Assembly: GCA_003555285.1 (NCBI GenBank)
Contig: PWGH01000144.1
Location: 1 to 30,284, forward strand
Origin: Thioalkalivibrio sp.
Lineage (GTDB): Bacteria; Pseudomonadota; Gammaproteobacteria; Ectothiorhodospirales; Ectothiorhodospiraceae
DNA: 30,284 nt
Direction: 5' to 3'
The notes under the pieces are model-generated. The model searched no databases. It was not told the DNA's origin and saw only the letters and a list, made by a program, of their open reading frames with translations. Shown in pieces: positions 16,498-23,691 of the stretch; positions within the stretch are counted from its first letter, which is position 1; every line of letters begins with the position of its first letter. Both the position numbers and the translations under genes were made by a program.

Positions 16498-17232
16498 ATG
16501 ATGAGCCTGATCTCGGGACTGCTCCGTTTTTTTTCCGAAGCACTTGTCATCCGACAAGAACGTTACCGTGATTACGCCCGGGAGTCGCGCTGTTATGATG
16601 GTTATAGTAATAAAGAGTTGCTGGACGGGCTGACTGCCTCGTGTTTTGTGAAGCTGGGCGATATCAGGAAGATCTACAAGTCGGTGAGTGGGCGGGATGT
16701 CTACCGTTTGTCTTCCTGCGATTATGATGAATTTGTGATGCCGTTTTTCGATTCGGTGATACTCCGGATTCGCCGAGGGGAAATGGAGTGCCGAATGCTT
16801 CCGGATGAAACGCTGTCGTGCGATGCGCGCGTGAAGGTCGGGGATCTCTCTGCACTGCTTGCGGGATCCGGCTTTCCTGATGGAAAAACGGACGGGCGCC
16901 CGGCAACCGCGTTGATCGCTGTTCCTGTTGATCCCGATTTCGGCGAAACGCTGGTGGACCAGGTTCGCCGGAAAATCTACGAAGCAGCGCCTTTGCGCAC
17001 ACCTTCGGTTGAAGTGAAATACGAAAAGGTTTCGGCCGATCATGTGCTTGATGTTTTCAGGCCTTTGATCCTGTCGATCGGGATGGCCGCCGTCTGGAAG
17101 GCGCAGAACCCGATCATCGAAAGCGCGGCCATGCCCACCTATCAGGAAACGGCGCTCCAGCGCACGGTGCTGGAGCGTACGCGCCGCGAGAGCCGCAGTG
17201 CGCGCGTGTATCGCGGGATCCGGATGAAGTAG
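16498..17232 (+). CDS. orphan protein of unknown function, AT-richer than its neighbours
   Basis: About 244 residues that I do not recognise. The N-terminus (MMSLISGLLRFFSEALVI) is hydrophobic and may be a membrane anchor or amphipathic helix. The body is mixed alpha/beta with scattered cysteines (in SRCYDGY, ASCFVKL, SSCDYDE, MECRML and LSCDARV), and the C-terminus is strongly basic (ERTRRESRSARVYRGIRMK). Codons such as AAT, AAA, ATA and AGT and T-rich stretches set it apart from the high-GC genes around it, which suggests acquisition by transfer. Two adjacent ATGs (16498, 16501) are possible starts; the open frame continues upstream to 16270. It ends 69 bases before the convergent EamA gene. 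Confidence 0.6.
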   Translation: MMSLISGLLRFFSEALVIRQERYRDYARESRCYDGYSNKELLDGLTASCFVKLGDIRKIYKSVSGRDVYRLSSCDYDEFVMPFFDSVILRIRRGEMECRMLPDETLSCDARVKVGDLSALLAGSGFPDGKTDGRPATALIAVPVDPDFGETLVDQVRRKIYEAAPLRTPSVEVKYEKVSADHVLDVFRPLILSIGMAAVWKAQNPIIESAAMPTYQETALQRTVLERTRRESRSARVYRGIRMK

Positions 17233-17276
17233 CGGGGGGTCGATACCGAATCGCGCGGCCCGTAGCTTCGGTCGTA

Positions 17277-17301
17277 GCGCCCGCAGTACGGAGCCGGGCG
17301 C
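17277..17301. terminator. possible hairpin between convergent genes
   Basis: A 7-bp GC stem (17277-17283 with 17295-17301) with an 11-base loop, between the orphan gene and the stop of the EamA gene. No T-run follows, so this is only a weak candidate. Confidence 0.3.
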
Positions 17302-18201
17302 TTACTCGTTTCGATCCCGTACCAACGCTGGCGGTGTAGCGCGCGAGGATACGCTGAGCGCGGTCACCGTGACGAGGATCAGGCCCATCCCGAGAATCTG
17401 AATGAACCCCAGGCTTTCATGCAGGATCACGACGCCGAACAGCGTCGCGGTAACCGGTTCGACCATCGCCACGATCGAGGCCACGGCCGGGGCGGTAGAT
17501 CTGAGCCCGTTGACATAGAGCGCGAACGACAAGCCCGCTCCGAAGACGCCAAGCGCCGCGAACAGCGGCCAGTCCGGTGTGCTCAGTACCGCAACCATCT
17601 GCGCGTTATCCCCCGGCAACGCCAGGAGGATCACGAGCACCCCGAAGGCAATCGAGAGCACCGCCTGCGGACTGCCGTGTGCACCGGCGTATTTGAAGCC
17701 GAAGATGAATACCGCGTAGGACAGGCCGGCCAACAGGCCCGCGCCGGCACCCATGAGCGTAACGCTGCCCGCGCCGGTATCGTAGATCTGGGTGAGCAGC
17801 ACGATGCCGACCATCACCACCGCGATCGCCACCAGCTTGAGCGCGGTGGGGGTTTCCAGCTTCAGCGCGAAGGAAACGAGGTAGACAAACACCGGCGCGC
17901 AGTACATCAGCGTGGCCGCCACCGCAACACTTCCGTGCGCGATGCTGACGAAATAGAATGCGAAATTGCCCGCCACACCCAGGCCGGCCACGGCCGACCA
18001 GAACCACAGCCGACCACTCCCAAGCCCGCTGCCCTGCGGCCGCAACGCAAGCCAGGCGAGCACGAACACGAGCCCGATGGCACCCCGGTAGAACGAGACC
18101 ACGAAGGCGTCCCAGCCGTCGGCCATCAGAATGCCGCCGATTCCTCCCGACATGCCCCAGAAGAGGGCCGCAAGCATCACGAAACCCACACCCAAACCCA
18201 T
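17302..18201 (-). CDS. EamA-family (drug/metabolite) transporter
   Basis: A 299-residue membrane protein with about ten helices in two repeated EamA halves. FWGMSGGIGGILM in the first helix, SFYRGAIGLVF, a long central GAGAGLLAGLSYAVFIFGFKY-type stretch and the final AMVEPVTATLFGVVILHE block are typical of the DMT superfamily. The exported substrate cannot be told. The frame is open to 18312; the ATG at 18201 with AGGA about eight bases upstream starts directly at the first helix and is preferred. It appears to be monocistronic. Confidence 0.87.
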   Translation of the reverse strand: MGLGVGFVMLAALFWGMSGGIGGILMADGWDAFVVSFYRGAIGLVFVLAWLALRPQGSGLGSGRLWFWSAVAGLGVAGNFAFYFVSIAHGSVAVAATLMYCAPVFVYLVSFALKLETPTALKLVAIAVVMVGIVLLTQIYDTGAGSVTLMGAGAGLLAGLSYAVFIFGFKYAGAHGSPQAVLSIAFGVLVILLALPGDNAQMVAVLSTPDWPLFAALGVFGAGLSFALYVNGLRSTAPAVASIVAMVEPVTATLFGVVILHESLGFIQILGMGLILVTVTALSVSSRATPPALVRDRNE

Positions 18202-18570
18202 CGATGGATTCCTTTTTTTGTGTCGAATGGACAGCAATGCGTGACGTGCAAAGTCCCGAGCTGCCTCTTGTGGAGAATTCTCCGCTAGCGGCGGAGACCG
18301 TCCCTTCACCATCGGTGCCCGTACACGACCCTGGCCGGCCAGTCAGCGAAGACTGCGGGATCGATCGGCGCCCGCGAATGGATCGGGCCGGCCGGGAGGC
18401 CGCAGGGTGGCTTGACCGCGCCCGAAAAACAAGCGACCGTTTGCCCCTCACGATGGATTGGCCGGTACGAGGCTGGTCCCCGAACGTTGGGGCCCGAGCG
18501 ATGGGGCCCGAGAACCCGGTCCCGCTGGGCACCCTGTCCTGTCGACCCTTTTGTATCCTGGTAACCATTG
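18202..18570. other. gene-free stretch between the EamA gene and a small gene
   Basis: 369 bases without a supported gene. It contains a 7-bp hairpin (18279-18285 with 18291-18297) near the start of the EamA transcript and a short direct repeat of GGGGCCCGAG (around 18490-18515). I see no clear sigma70 promoter for either flanking gene. Confidence 0.45.
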
Positions 18571-18780
18571 ATGAAGCGTTACGGTATCCGCGTGTCCTTG
18601 CCGGAAGGCAACACCTTCCATGCGCCGCACCTCCTAGGGCCGGAGTGGGTGTCCTACCGCTGGTTTGCCACCGAGGCCGAGCGTGAGCAGGCCTGGGCCG
18701 ACATGACCCGGGGGTTTCGTAATTACCGCAAGGGCGATCGGCTCCCTCAGGTGCTGGAGCGGGTCGAACGCGACGCCTGA
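18571..18780 (+). CDS. small unknown protein, 69 residues
   Basis: A 69-residue cytoplasmic protein rich in aromatic and charged residues, with RYGIRVSLPEGNTF, EWVSYRWFATEAEREQAWADM and FRNYRKGDRLP. The composition and codon use look protein-coding, and the middle is probably one beta-hairpin plus a helix. I do not recognise a family. The ATG at 18571 follows a TTG at 18568; the ribosome site is weak. Its last 34 bases overlap the 3' end of the convergent AspA/AstE-type gene. Confidence 0.6.
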   Translation: MKRYGIRVSLPEGNTFHAPHLLGPEWVSYRWFATEAEREQAWADMTRGFRNYRKGDRLPQVLERVERDA

Positions 18781-19877
18781 GGCAGTGTTTTCTGCGCCTG
18801 GGTCTTCCGGGCCTGGGACTTCCGGGCCTGGGTCTCCTGAGGCGGGGTGGCCTGCTCGTCCTCGAGCAGATCCATCGACTCCATCAGATAACACAGGCAA
18901 TCCTGGGCGATCACCCGGGTGTTCAGCGTAAGCATGGACGGCATCATCGCACGGCGCAGGCGGATCTCCCGGCCATCGACCTCGAGGTACTGTCCGGTGA
19001 CCGTGCTGCCATCCGGCGCCACCGCGAACAGGGCATCCATGTCGCCGGCGCCCTGACGCACCAGGCGCGTGCCGGCCGGCAGCAACTGGAAGTTCAGGCG
19101 GTCGAGATCCGGCTCCAGGACCACATCGGCACCGGCCTCGAGCCCCACCTGCAGGCCCGGGCGCACGCGCAGCTGGGCGACCGTGTGGAAGACGTCGATG
19201 GATCGGTGATCCGGCGGCCGCTTGGGGAAGTGATCCAGGTGCAGCACCGCGTCGAGAAATTCCGTCGCATGGTCGATGCCGACCGTGTTGCCCGGGTGGC
19301 CGCACTCCAGCGTCACGGCCGGCGCCAGGGTGGCCAGCGCCATCGAGGCGACCCCGCGCGGCCGGGTGAAGTAGACCACGGTGCGTCCGAACAGGCTGGC
19401 CAGGTTCAGAAAGGGGGTGTCGAGGTGGTTCACACAGGCGTAATGCGGATTGCGTCCGGTGGTGTTATGCAGGTCGATGCCGGCAAACAGGCCGTCGGCG
19501 CGCAGCTGTTCGAGGATCCCGGCGAACATCAGCGATTCCGGAGACCCGAGCTGTTCAGTACCCGGCCAGATCCGGTTGAAGTCCGGTTGGTCGTCCAGGT
19601 GCCGTTGCCCGATCGCGGCCGCGCGGACGTTGCCGACCACCAGCGTCAGCGCGCGCGGCAGCGGGCGCTCGGTATAGCGCCGCAGCAGCTGCTGGGTCGC
19701 CTGCAGCCCGACGGGCTCGTTGCCGTGCAGCATCAGCACCACCGCCACCGCCGGTTGGCGCAGGCCCGCAAGGCGGATCAGGGCGGGCCGGGGCAGGATC
19801 TGGTGCAGGGTGTCCGGCGTCGCGGTCAGAAAGCCTTCCGGCAGTCCGGTGTAGGTGTCGAAGGCGGCCGGCTCCAT
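18747..19877 (-). CDS. AspA/AstE-family zinc amidohydrolase
   Basis: A 376-residue M14-type deacylase. The zinc site is seen as His51 and Glu54 in LHGNEPVG and His137 in IDLHNTTG; Glu191 in TLECGHPGN is the catalytic acid, and DFNRIWPG (99-106) is the substrate block. Relatives cut N-acyl bonds in succinylglutamate or N-acetylaspartate. No astABCD genes are present, so the usual arginine role is doubtful. The C-terminus carries a low-complexity repeat tail (TQARK, SQARK, TQAQK) that family members lack. The ATG overlaps the stop of the GCS2 gene by one base, so the two are translated together. Confidence 0.82.
   Translation of the reverse strand: MEPAAFDTYTGLPEGFLTATPDTLHQILPRPALIRLAGLRQPAVAVVLMLHGNEPVGLQATQQLLRRYTERPLPRALTLVVGNVRAAAIGQRHLDDQPDFNRIWPGTEQLGSPESLMFAGILEQLRADGLFAGIDLHNTTGRNPHYACVNHLDTPFLNLASLFGRTVVYFTRPRGVASMALATLAPAVTLECGHPGNTVGIDHATEFLDAVLHLDHFPKRPPDHRSIDVFHTVAQLRVRPGLQVGLEAGADVVLEPDLDRLNFQLLPAGTRLVRQGAGDMDALFAVAPDGSTVTGQYLEVDGREIRLRRAMMPSMLTLNTRVIAQDCLCYLMESMDLLEDEQATPPQETQARKSQARKTQAQKTLPQASRSTRSST
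18796..18840. repeat. three tandem 15-base units
   Basis: Three in-frame 15-base copies (18796-18810, 18811-18825, 18826-18840), nearly identical, encode the five-residue repeat near the C-terminus of the AspA/AstE-type protein. Copy number could vary between strains without breaking the frame. Confidence 0.8.
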
Positions 19878-21313
19878 TACAGGCTCCACAGGTGGACCGG
19901 CCGAGCGGTGGTCTGCCAGGCGCGATAGGCCTGGGTCAGTGCCGCCATGTCGTGCCCATGGTGGTCGACCCAACGCTGCTGCCAGAGGCTGCCGGTCTGC
20001 CTCAGCTGAACCCGGGCCGCAACGATCCCGAGCAGGTAGTCGCGTTCCTCGGCGTCGATGCCCAGCCGGTCCAGCCCCTCGGCGGCACAGGGCAGCAGGC
20101 GGTGCTGGATCAGGCTGCCGGCCGGCTGCACGGCCTCGTCGCCCCAATACAGGCGGCTCTTCAGGCCATAGCGGGCCGCCGCGTAGAAATTGTCGCGGGC
20201 GCTGGCAAAGGGCAGGGGGCCGGCCCCGTTGCCGGGGCTCGCGACCAGGTATTCGACCAGGCCGAGCAGGAAGGCGGCATTCGCCAGCATGTCCGGGATC
20301 GTCGGCCCGGCCGGCAGGCTGCGGTGTTCGATGCGCAGGGTCAGGCCGCCGTCGGCGTCCACGCCGACGATGGGCCGCACCCAGCGCCAGATCGTCCCGT
20401 TGTGCAGGCGCAGATGCGGTAGCGAGGGGTCATTCTCGGACAGTTGGCTCGGCAGCAGGATCGGAAAATGCTCGAGGTTTTCGGTGAAGATCTCGGCGAT
20501 GCTCTCGCGCAAGTAGCCGCTACCGAAAGTCACGCGGCGGATCGGTCCCCGGTCCGAATGGCCGAAGCCGCCGACCTCGACCGCCTGTTCGAACAGCGGA
20601 ATCCGGGTTTCCTCCCAAAGCCGGCGCCCAAACACAAAGGGGGTATTGCCGCTGGCGGCGAGCACCGGCCCTGAGGCCGCGAGCATCGCGTTGTAGACCC
20701 GATGCGCCAGCGCCGGCGTGGTCTCGACATGGATCTGGAACGAGGTGGCGGCCGCCTCCAGCATCACGCCACTGTGTTCGTGGCGCAGGTGCTCCCGGCC
20801 CTCGATGTCGAGTTGCAGCGGGCGTTGCGCGCGGCGCTCCAGCACCGCCGTGTTCAGCGCCCGAAAGCGCGCGCGCGGGGACATGTTGTGCAGGTCGAGG
20901 TGTTCGGGCGACAAGGTCGGCAACGAGCCCGCCAGCAGCACGCGGCCGCCCAGCTGCTCGGCCGCGTGCTGGGCCGTGCGCAGGGTCGCCGAGAGTTCCT
21001 CCATGATCTGGCAAAAGCATTCCGGGCCGGTCTGAAAGACGCTGGAATTCAGCTCCACATTGAAGCGCGCGAGCTCCAGGGTGGCCAGTGGGCCGTCGAA
21101 CAGCGCCAGGAAGGCCTCGTTTTCGGCCAGCGGCGCACCGGCCTCGTCGATCAGCCAGGCCTCGATCTCGAAGCCCAGGCGTGGCGGTGGCGCCGGTGTG
21201 TCGGTCTCCTGGTCCAGCCAGTCGCGCAGGATCTGCGTCTCCCGGGTGAGGTTCCCGGCAAAGCGCGTCACGTCTTCGGGCTCGAAGCGATCCTTGCTGA
21301 TGTCTTCGCCCAT
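19877..21313 (-). CDS. GCS2-type glutamate-cysteine ligase-like protein
   Basis: A 478-residue protein resembling the glutamate-cysteine ligase family 2 (carboxylate-amine ligases). GFEIEAWLIDEAG (47-59) holds the ExE metal-binding start of the family, followed by ELARFNVELNSS, ATSFQIHVE and RIEHRSLPAGPTIPDMLANA. Members form an amide bond using ATP, classically gamma-glutamylcysteine, but many GCS2-like proteins have unknown substrates. Its stop overlaps an amide hydrolase gene, which argues for a dedicated small-molecule pathway rather than housekeeping glutathione synthesis. The ATG lies four bases after the stop of the unknown upstream gene, and GAGGA overlaps that stop. Confidence 0.78.
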   Translation of the reverse strand: MGEDISKDRFEPEDVTRFAGNLTRETQILRDWLDQETDTPAPPPRLGFEIEAWLIDEAGAPLAENEAFLALFDGPLATLELARFNVELNSSVFQTGPECFCQIMEELSATLRTAQHAAEQLGGRVLLAGSLPTLSPEHLDLHNMSPRARFRALNTAVLERRAQRPLQLDIEGREHLRHEHSGVMLEAAATSFQIHVETTPALAHRVYNAMLAASGPVLAASGNTPFVFGRRLWEETRIPLFEQAVEVGGFGHSDRGPIRRVTFGSGYLRESIAEIFTENLEHFPILLPSQLSENDPSLPHLRLHNGTIWRWVRPIVGVDADGGLTLRIEHRSLPAGPTIPDMLANAAFLLGLVEYLVASPGNGAGPLPFASARDNFYAAARYGLKSRLYWGDEAVQPAGSLIQHRLLPCAAEGLDRLGIDAEERDYLLGIVAARVQLRQTGSLWQQRWVDHHGHDMAALTQAYRAWQTTARPVHLWSL

Positions 21314-21317
21314 GGTT

Positions 21318-21767
21318 TCAGTCCTCGTCCCGGTCGTCGGTGTCGGTGTACAGGGCTTCCAGCAGATCGCCCCAGCGCTGTTCGTGCGTCTCGATGAAGA
21401 CCAGCAGGCGCTGGCGAAACGCCAGGTAGTCGCTCTCGAAGCGCGGGAAGTCCTGGCCCTCGGTGAGCAGCTTGGCGGCCCTGTCCACCTGCTGCAGACT
21501 GCTGCGCAGGTTCAGGCTGGCCGCCATCGCGCCCTTGACGCGTTCGCGCTCGTGCGGAATCCAGCGCCGATCCGAAACCACCGAGCGCAGGTTCTCCCCG
21601 AGTTCGAGAATTCGCTTGCGCAATTTCGGCACGGCGCCAATGGTGCCGCTCTTCAGGTCGTTCCAGACCACCGCCACCATCAGGTCGGCCCAGGCGCTGC
21701 GCAGGTGGGCGACGGTTTGCGGGTCGAAGGCGAAGGCGTGTTCGAGGTGTTCCGGGTCGAAGGGCAT
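21318..21767 (-). CDS. unknown helical protein, first gene of the GCS2 operon
   Basis: A 149-residue soluble, probably all-helical protein with a strongly acidic end (TDTDDRDED). Segments such as LRSAWADLMVAVVWNDLKSG and LRSSLQQVDRAAKLLTEG look like long amphipathic helices. No cysteine, signal peptide or membrane segment is present. I do not recognise a family. Spacing of four bases to the GCS2-type gene makes a shared transcript likely. It is divergent from the ECF sigma gene across a 112-base gap. Confidence 0.72.
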   Translation of the reverse strand: MPFDPEHLEHAFAFDPQTVAHLRSAWADLMVAVVWNDLKSGTIGAVPKLRKRILELGENLRSVVSDRRWIPHERERVKGAMAASLNLRSSLQQVDRAAKLLTEGQDFPRFESDYLAFRQRLLVFIETHEQRWGDLLEALYTDTDDRDED

Positions 21768-21798
21768 GGTGATTCCGCAGTCGATGGGCCAATGTGCT

Positions 21799-21826
21799 GG
21801 AATAGGTGCTGGATGACTAGCGTCTT
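21799..21826 (+). promoter_or_regulatory. candidate ECF-type autoregulatory promoter
   Basis: GGAATA (21799-21804), 16 bases, then CGTCTT (21821-21826). This fits the general ECF pattern of a GGAA-type -35 and a CGTC-type -10 and lies about 54 bases before the sigma gene, where self-activation is commonly found. A hairpin (21848-21853 with 21858-21863, loop TTTT) sits in the leader just before the ribosome site. Confidence 0.55.
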
Positions 21827-21879
21827 ACGGTTTACGAGAACAAGCAAGATCGCTTTTGCGATCCGGCGTGGAGAATGAC

Positions 21880-22425
21880 ATGGCGACCTGGCTCGCACAG
21901 CGGCGGTTACGGCAACAAGTGTGCGACATGCGCGCGCAACTCTATCGAACCGCATTTGCCTGGTGCCACGATGCGGCGCTGGCCGACGATCTGGTGCAGG
22001 AGGCGATCATCAAGGCGCTGACCCGCCTGAAGACGCTCCAGGACGAGGCGGCCTTGAAGGCCTGGGTCTTTCGCATCATGACCAATTGCTACCGGGATTG
22101 GGGCCGCCGTCAGAAGGACACGGTGGACGTGGACACCATGGAGCTGGCCTGCGAGGACTGCCCCGAGGCGCAGACCGAACGCTCCCGGGTGGTCCACGAC
22201 GTGCGTTGCGCGATGGCGCAGCTCAGTGACGATCATCGCCAGGTCGTCGCGCTGGTGGATCTCGAGGGCTTTGCCTATGCCGAGGTCTCCGAGGTGCTCG
22301 AGGTCCCGATCGGCACGGTGATGAGCCGCCTGAGCCGGGCGCGGACGCAACTGCGCAAACTGCTGCTCGAGCAGGCTGCCGCCACCTCGCCGACCTTGCG
22401 ACTGGTGCGCAACCGTCATGACTGA
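21880..22425 (+). CDS. ECF sigma factor
   Basis: A 181-residue sigma70-family factor with region 2 (about 20-85; DDLVQEAIIKAL binds core polymerase and the -10) and region 4 (about 115-165; VDLEGFAYAEVSEVLEVPIG and MSRLSRARTQLRKLL form the -35-binding helix-turn-helix). Region 3 is absent, as in ECF factors. GGAG six bases before the ATG at 21880 supports the start over a TTG at 21856. The anti-sigma gene begins inside its last codons (8-base overlap). The regulon cannot be deduced here beyond likely self-activation. Confidence 0.92.
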   Translation: MATWLAQRRLRQQVCDMRAQLYRTAFAWCHDAALADDLVQEAIIKALTRLKTLQDEAALKAWVFRIMTNCYRDWGRRQKDTVDVDTMELACEDCPEAQTERSRVVHDVRCAMAQLSDDHRQVVALVDLEGFAYAEVSEVLEVPIGTVMSRLSRARTQLRKLLLEQAAATSPTLRLVRNRHD

Positions 22426-23167
22426 CCGTCGCCCCAGCGAGGAGATCCTGAACGCGTTCGTCGATGGAGAGTTTTCGCCCGAAGATCGTCTGCTGACCCT
22501 GAAGTCCATCGCCGGAGACGAGCAGCTCAGTCACGAGGTCTGCGATCTCTACCAACTCAAGGAACTGGTGGGCATGGCCTACCGCCACGATGTCGTGCCG
22601 CCTTCGCTGCGCGGCCCGGTACGTGCCGAAGGCGGACGCAGCGGCTGGTGGAAGGGCATCGCCGCGGGCGTGGTCGCGGTCGCTCTTGTCGCGGTGGCGG
22701 CGCTCGAGATGAGCACGGAGCAACGCGTCGGTTGGCAGGACATCGCCGACACGACACCGACGGATGCGGGACCCCTGATGACCCCGGACGGTGTCAAGGA
22801 TGCCCGGCAAGTGCTGCTGCACGTGACGGACGTGGATGCGGCCGAGGCCAAGATCCTGCTCGACGACATCGAATTCATGTTCGAGACCGCCTGGCTGCAC
22901 GGGCAGGAGCTCCAGGTGCAAATGGTGGTGCACGGCACCGCGATGGATCTGGTCCGCGCCGATCTCTCGCCCTTTCCGAATCGCATCCGGGATCTGGTGC
23001 ATACCTATTCCGGTCTGACGGTCACGGCCTGCGGTCAATCCCGAGCCCGCCATGAGCGTGCCGAAGGCCGTACGATCGAATTCCTGCCCTGGGTGAAGGA
23101 GGTCGAATCCGGCGTGCGCGAGGCCGCACAAAAACAGGGCGAAGGCTGGACGTATATTCGCGTATGA
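22418..23167 (+). CDS. membrane anti-sigma factor with a DsrE-like periplasmic domain
   Basis: A 249-residue protein in three parts. Residues 1-70 form a cytoplasmic helical domain (ILNAFVDGEFSPEDR) like ECF-binding anti-sigma domains; the HxxxCxxC zinc motif is absent, only Cys42 remains. Residues 78-97 are one membrane helix. Residues 127-249 are a DsrE-like domain: QVLLHVTDVD, then QVQMVVHGTAM, then the single Cys205 in TACGQSRAR, ending in GWTYIRV. The same pattern is seen in the following gene. DsrE-family proteins carry sulfane sulfur on a cysteine in sulfur oxidisers. I infer a sensor half outside the cytoplasm that frees the sigma factor on a signal. The gene overlaps both neighbours. 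Confidence 0.82.
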   Translation: MTDRRPSEEILNAFVDGEFSPEDRLLTLKSIAGDEQLSHEVCDLYQLKELVGMAYRHDVVPPSLRGPVRAEGGRSGWWKGIAAGVVAVALVAVAALEMSTEQRVGWQDIADTTPTDAGPLMTPDGVKDARQVLLHVTDVDAAEAKILLDDIEFMFETAWLHGQELQVQMVVHGTAMDLVRADLSPFPNRIRDLVHTYSGLTVTACGQSRARHERAEGRTIEFLPWVKEVESGVREAAQKQGEGWTYIRV

Positions 23168-23691
23168 ACGCGGTAGCACGTGCCCGAGCGTCGGGACGGT
23201 GGCGCGGTGGGCTTCGAGGCCACCGCCGGCCCGGACCGTGGCCTCTGTCGACACACGCCCGGGGAATCGGGTTGCCCCTGGTGTTGCTGCTGATGCTGCT
23301 GATCGGCCCGCAGGCCGTAGGGGCTGCCGAGGGTCCGTTCCGTGTCGTCTATCACGTGAACCAGGGCGATGCCGCCGACCACCTCCGGACCCTGCGTTAT
23401 GTGCAGGATCATATCGATGCGGTCGGTGCCGAGCGGATGGACATCAAGATCGTGCTGCACGGTCGGGGCTTGAACTTGTTGGCGGGCGCGCTGGAGAATC
23501 CCGAGGTCCGGGCCAGTGTCGATATCCTGAAATTGCAGGACGTGGGCTTTCAGGTCTGCGGCAACAGTCTGCGCGCGCGGGGTCTGACGCTCGAGCAGTT
23601 GTACGACACCACCGCTGCGGATCGGGTCGACAGCGGCGTGGGGCAGATCGCCTGGCTGCAGCGTGTGGGGTACAGCTACATCAAGCCCTGA
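23164..23691 (+). CDS. exported DsrE-like protein
   Basis: A 175-residue protein with a long basic N-terminus, a hydrophobic core at about 35-52 and a likely cleavage after AVGA, so the mature protein (about 120 residues) should be periplasmic. The body is a DsrE/COG1416-type domain: RVVYHVNQGD, KIVLHGRGLNLL, the single Cys132 in VCGNSLRAR, and the end VGYSYIKP. It lines up along its length with the C-terminal half of the anti-sigma factor. Its ATG overlaps the anti-sigma stop (ATGA). A later start would shorten the long n-region. The 3' end overlaps murU by 16 bases. Confidence 0.83.
   Translation: MNAVARARASGRWRGGLRGHRRPGPWPLSTHARGIGLPLVLLLMLLIGPQAVGAAEGPFRVVYHVNQGDAADHLRTLRYVQDHIDAVGAERMDIKIVLHGRGLNLLAGALENPEVRASVDILKLQDVGFQVCGNSLRARGLTLEQLYDTTAADRVDSGVGQIAWLQRVGYSYIKP

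Noticed and set aside
16374..16571. A 65-residue frame overlapping the orphan gene start
   Set aside because: No ribosome site or similarity; it overlaps the more plausible frame.
22418..22560. Zinc-binding anti-sigma (ZAS) domain
   Set aside because: The HxxxCxxC motif is missing; only one cysteine (Cys42) is present near SHEVCDLYQ.
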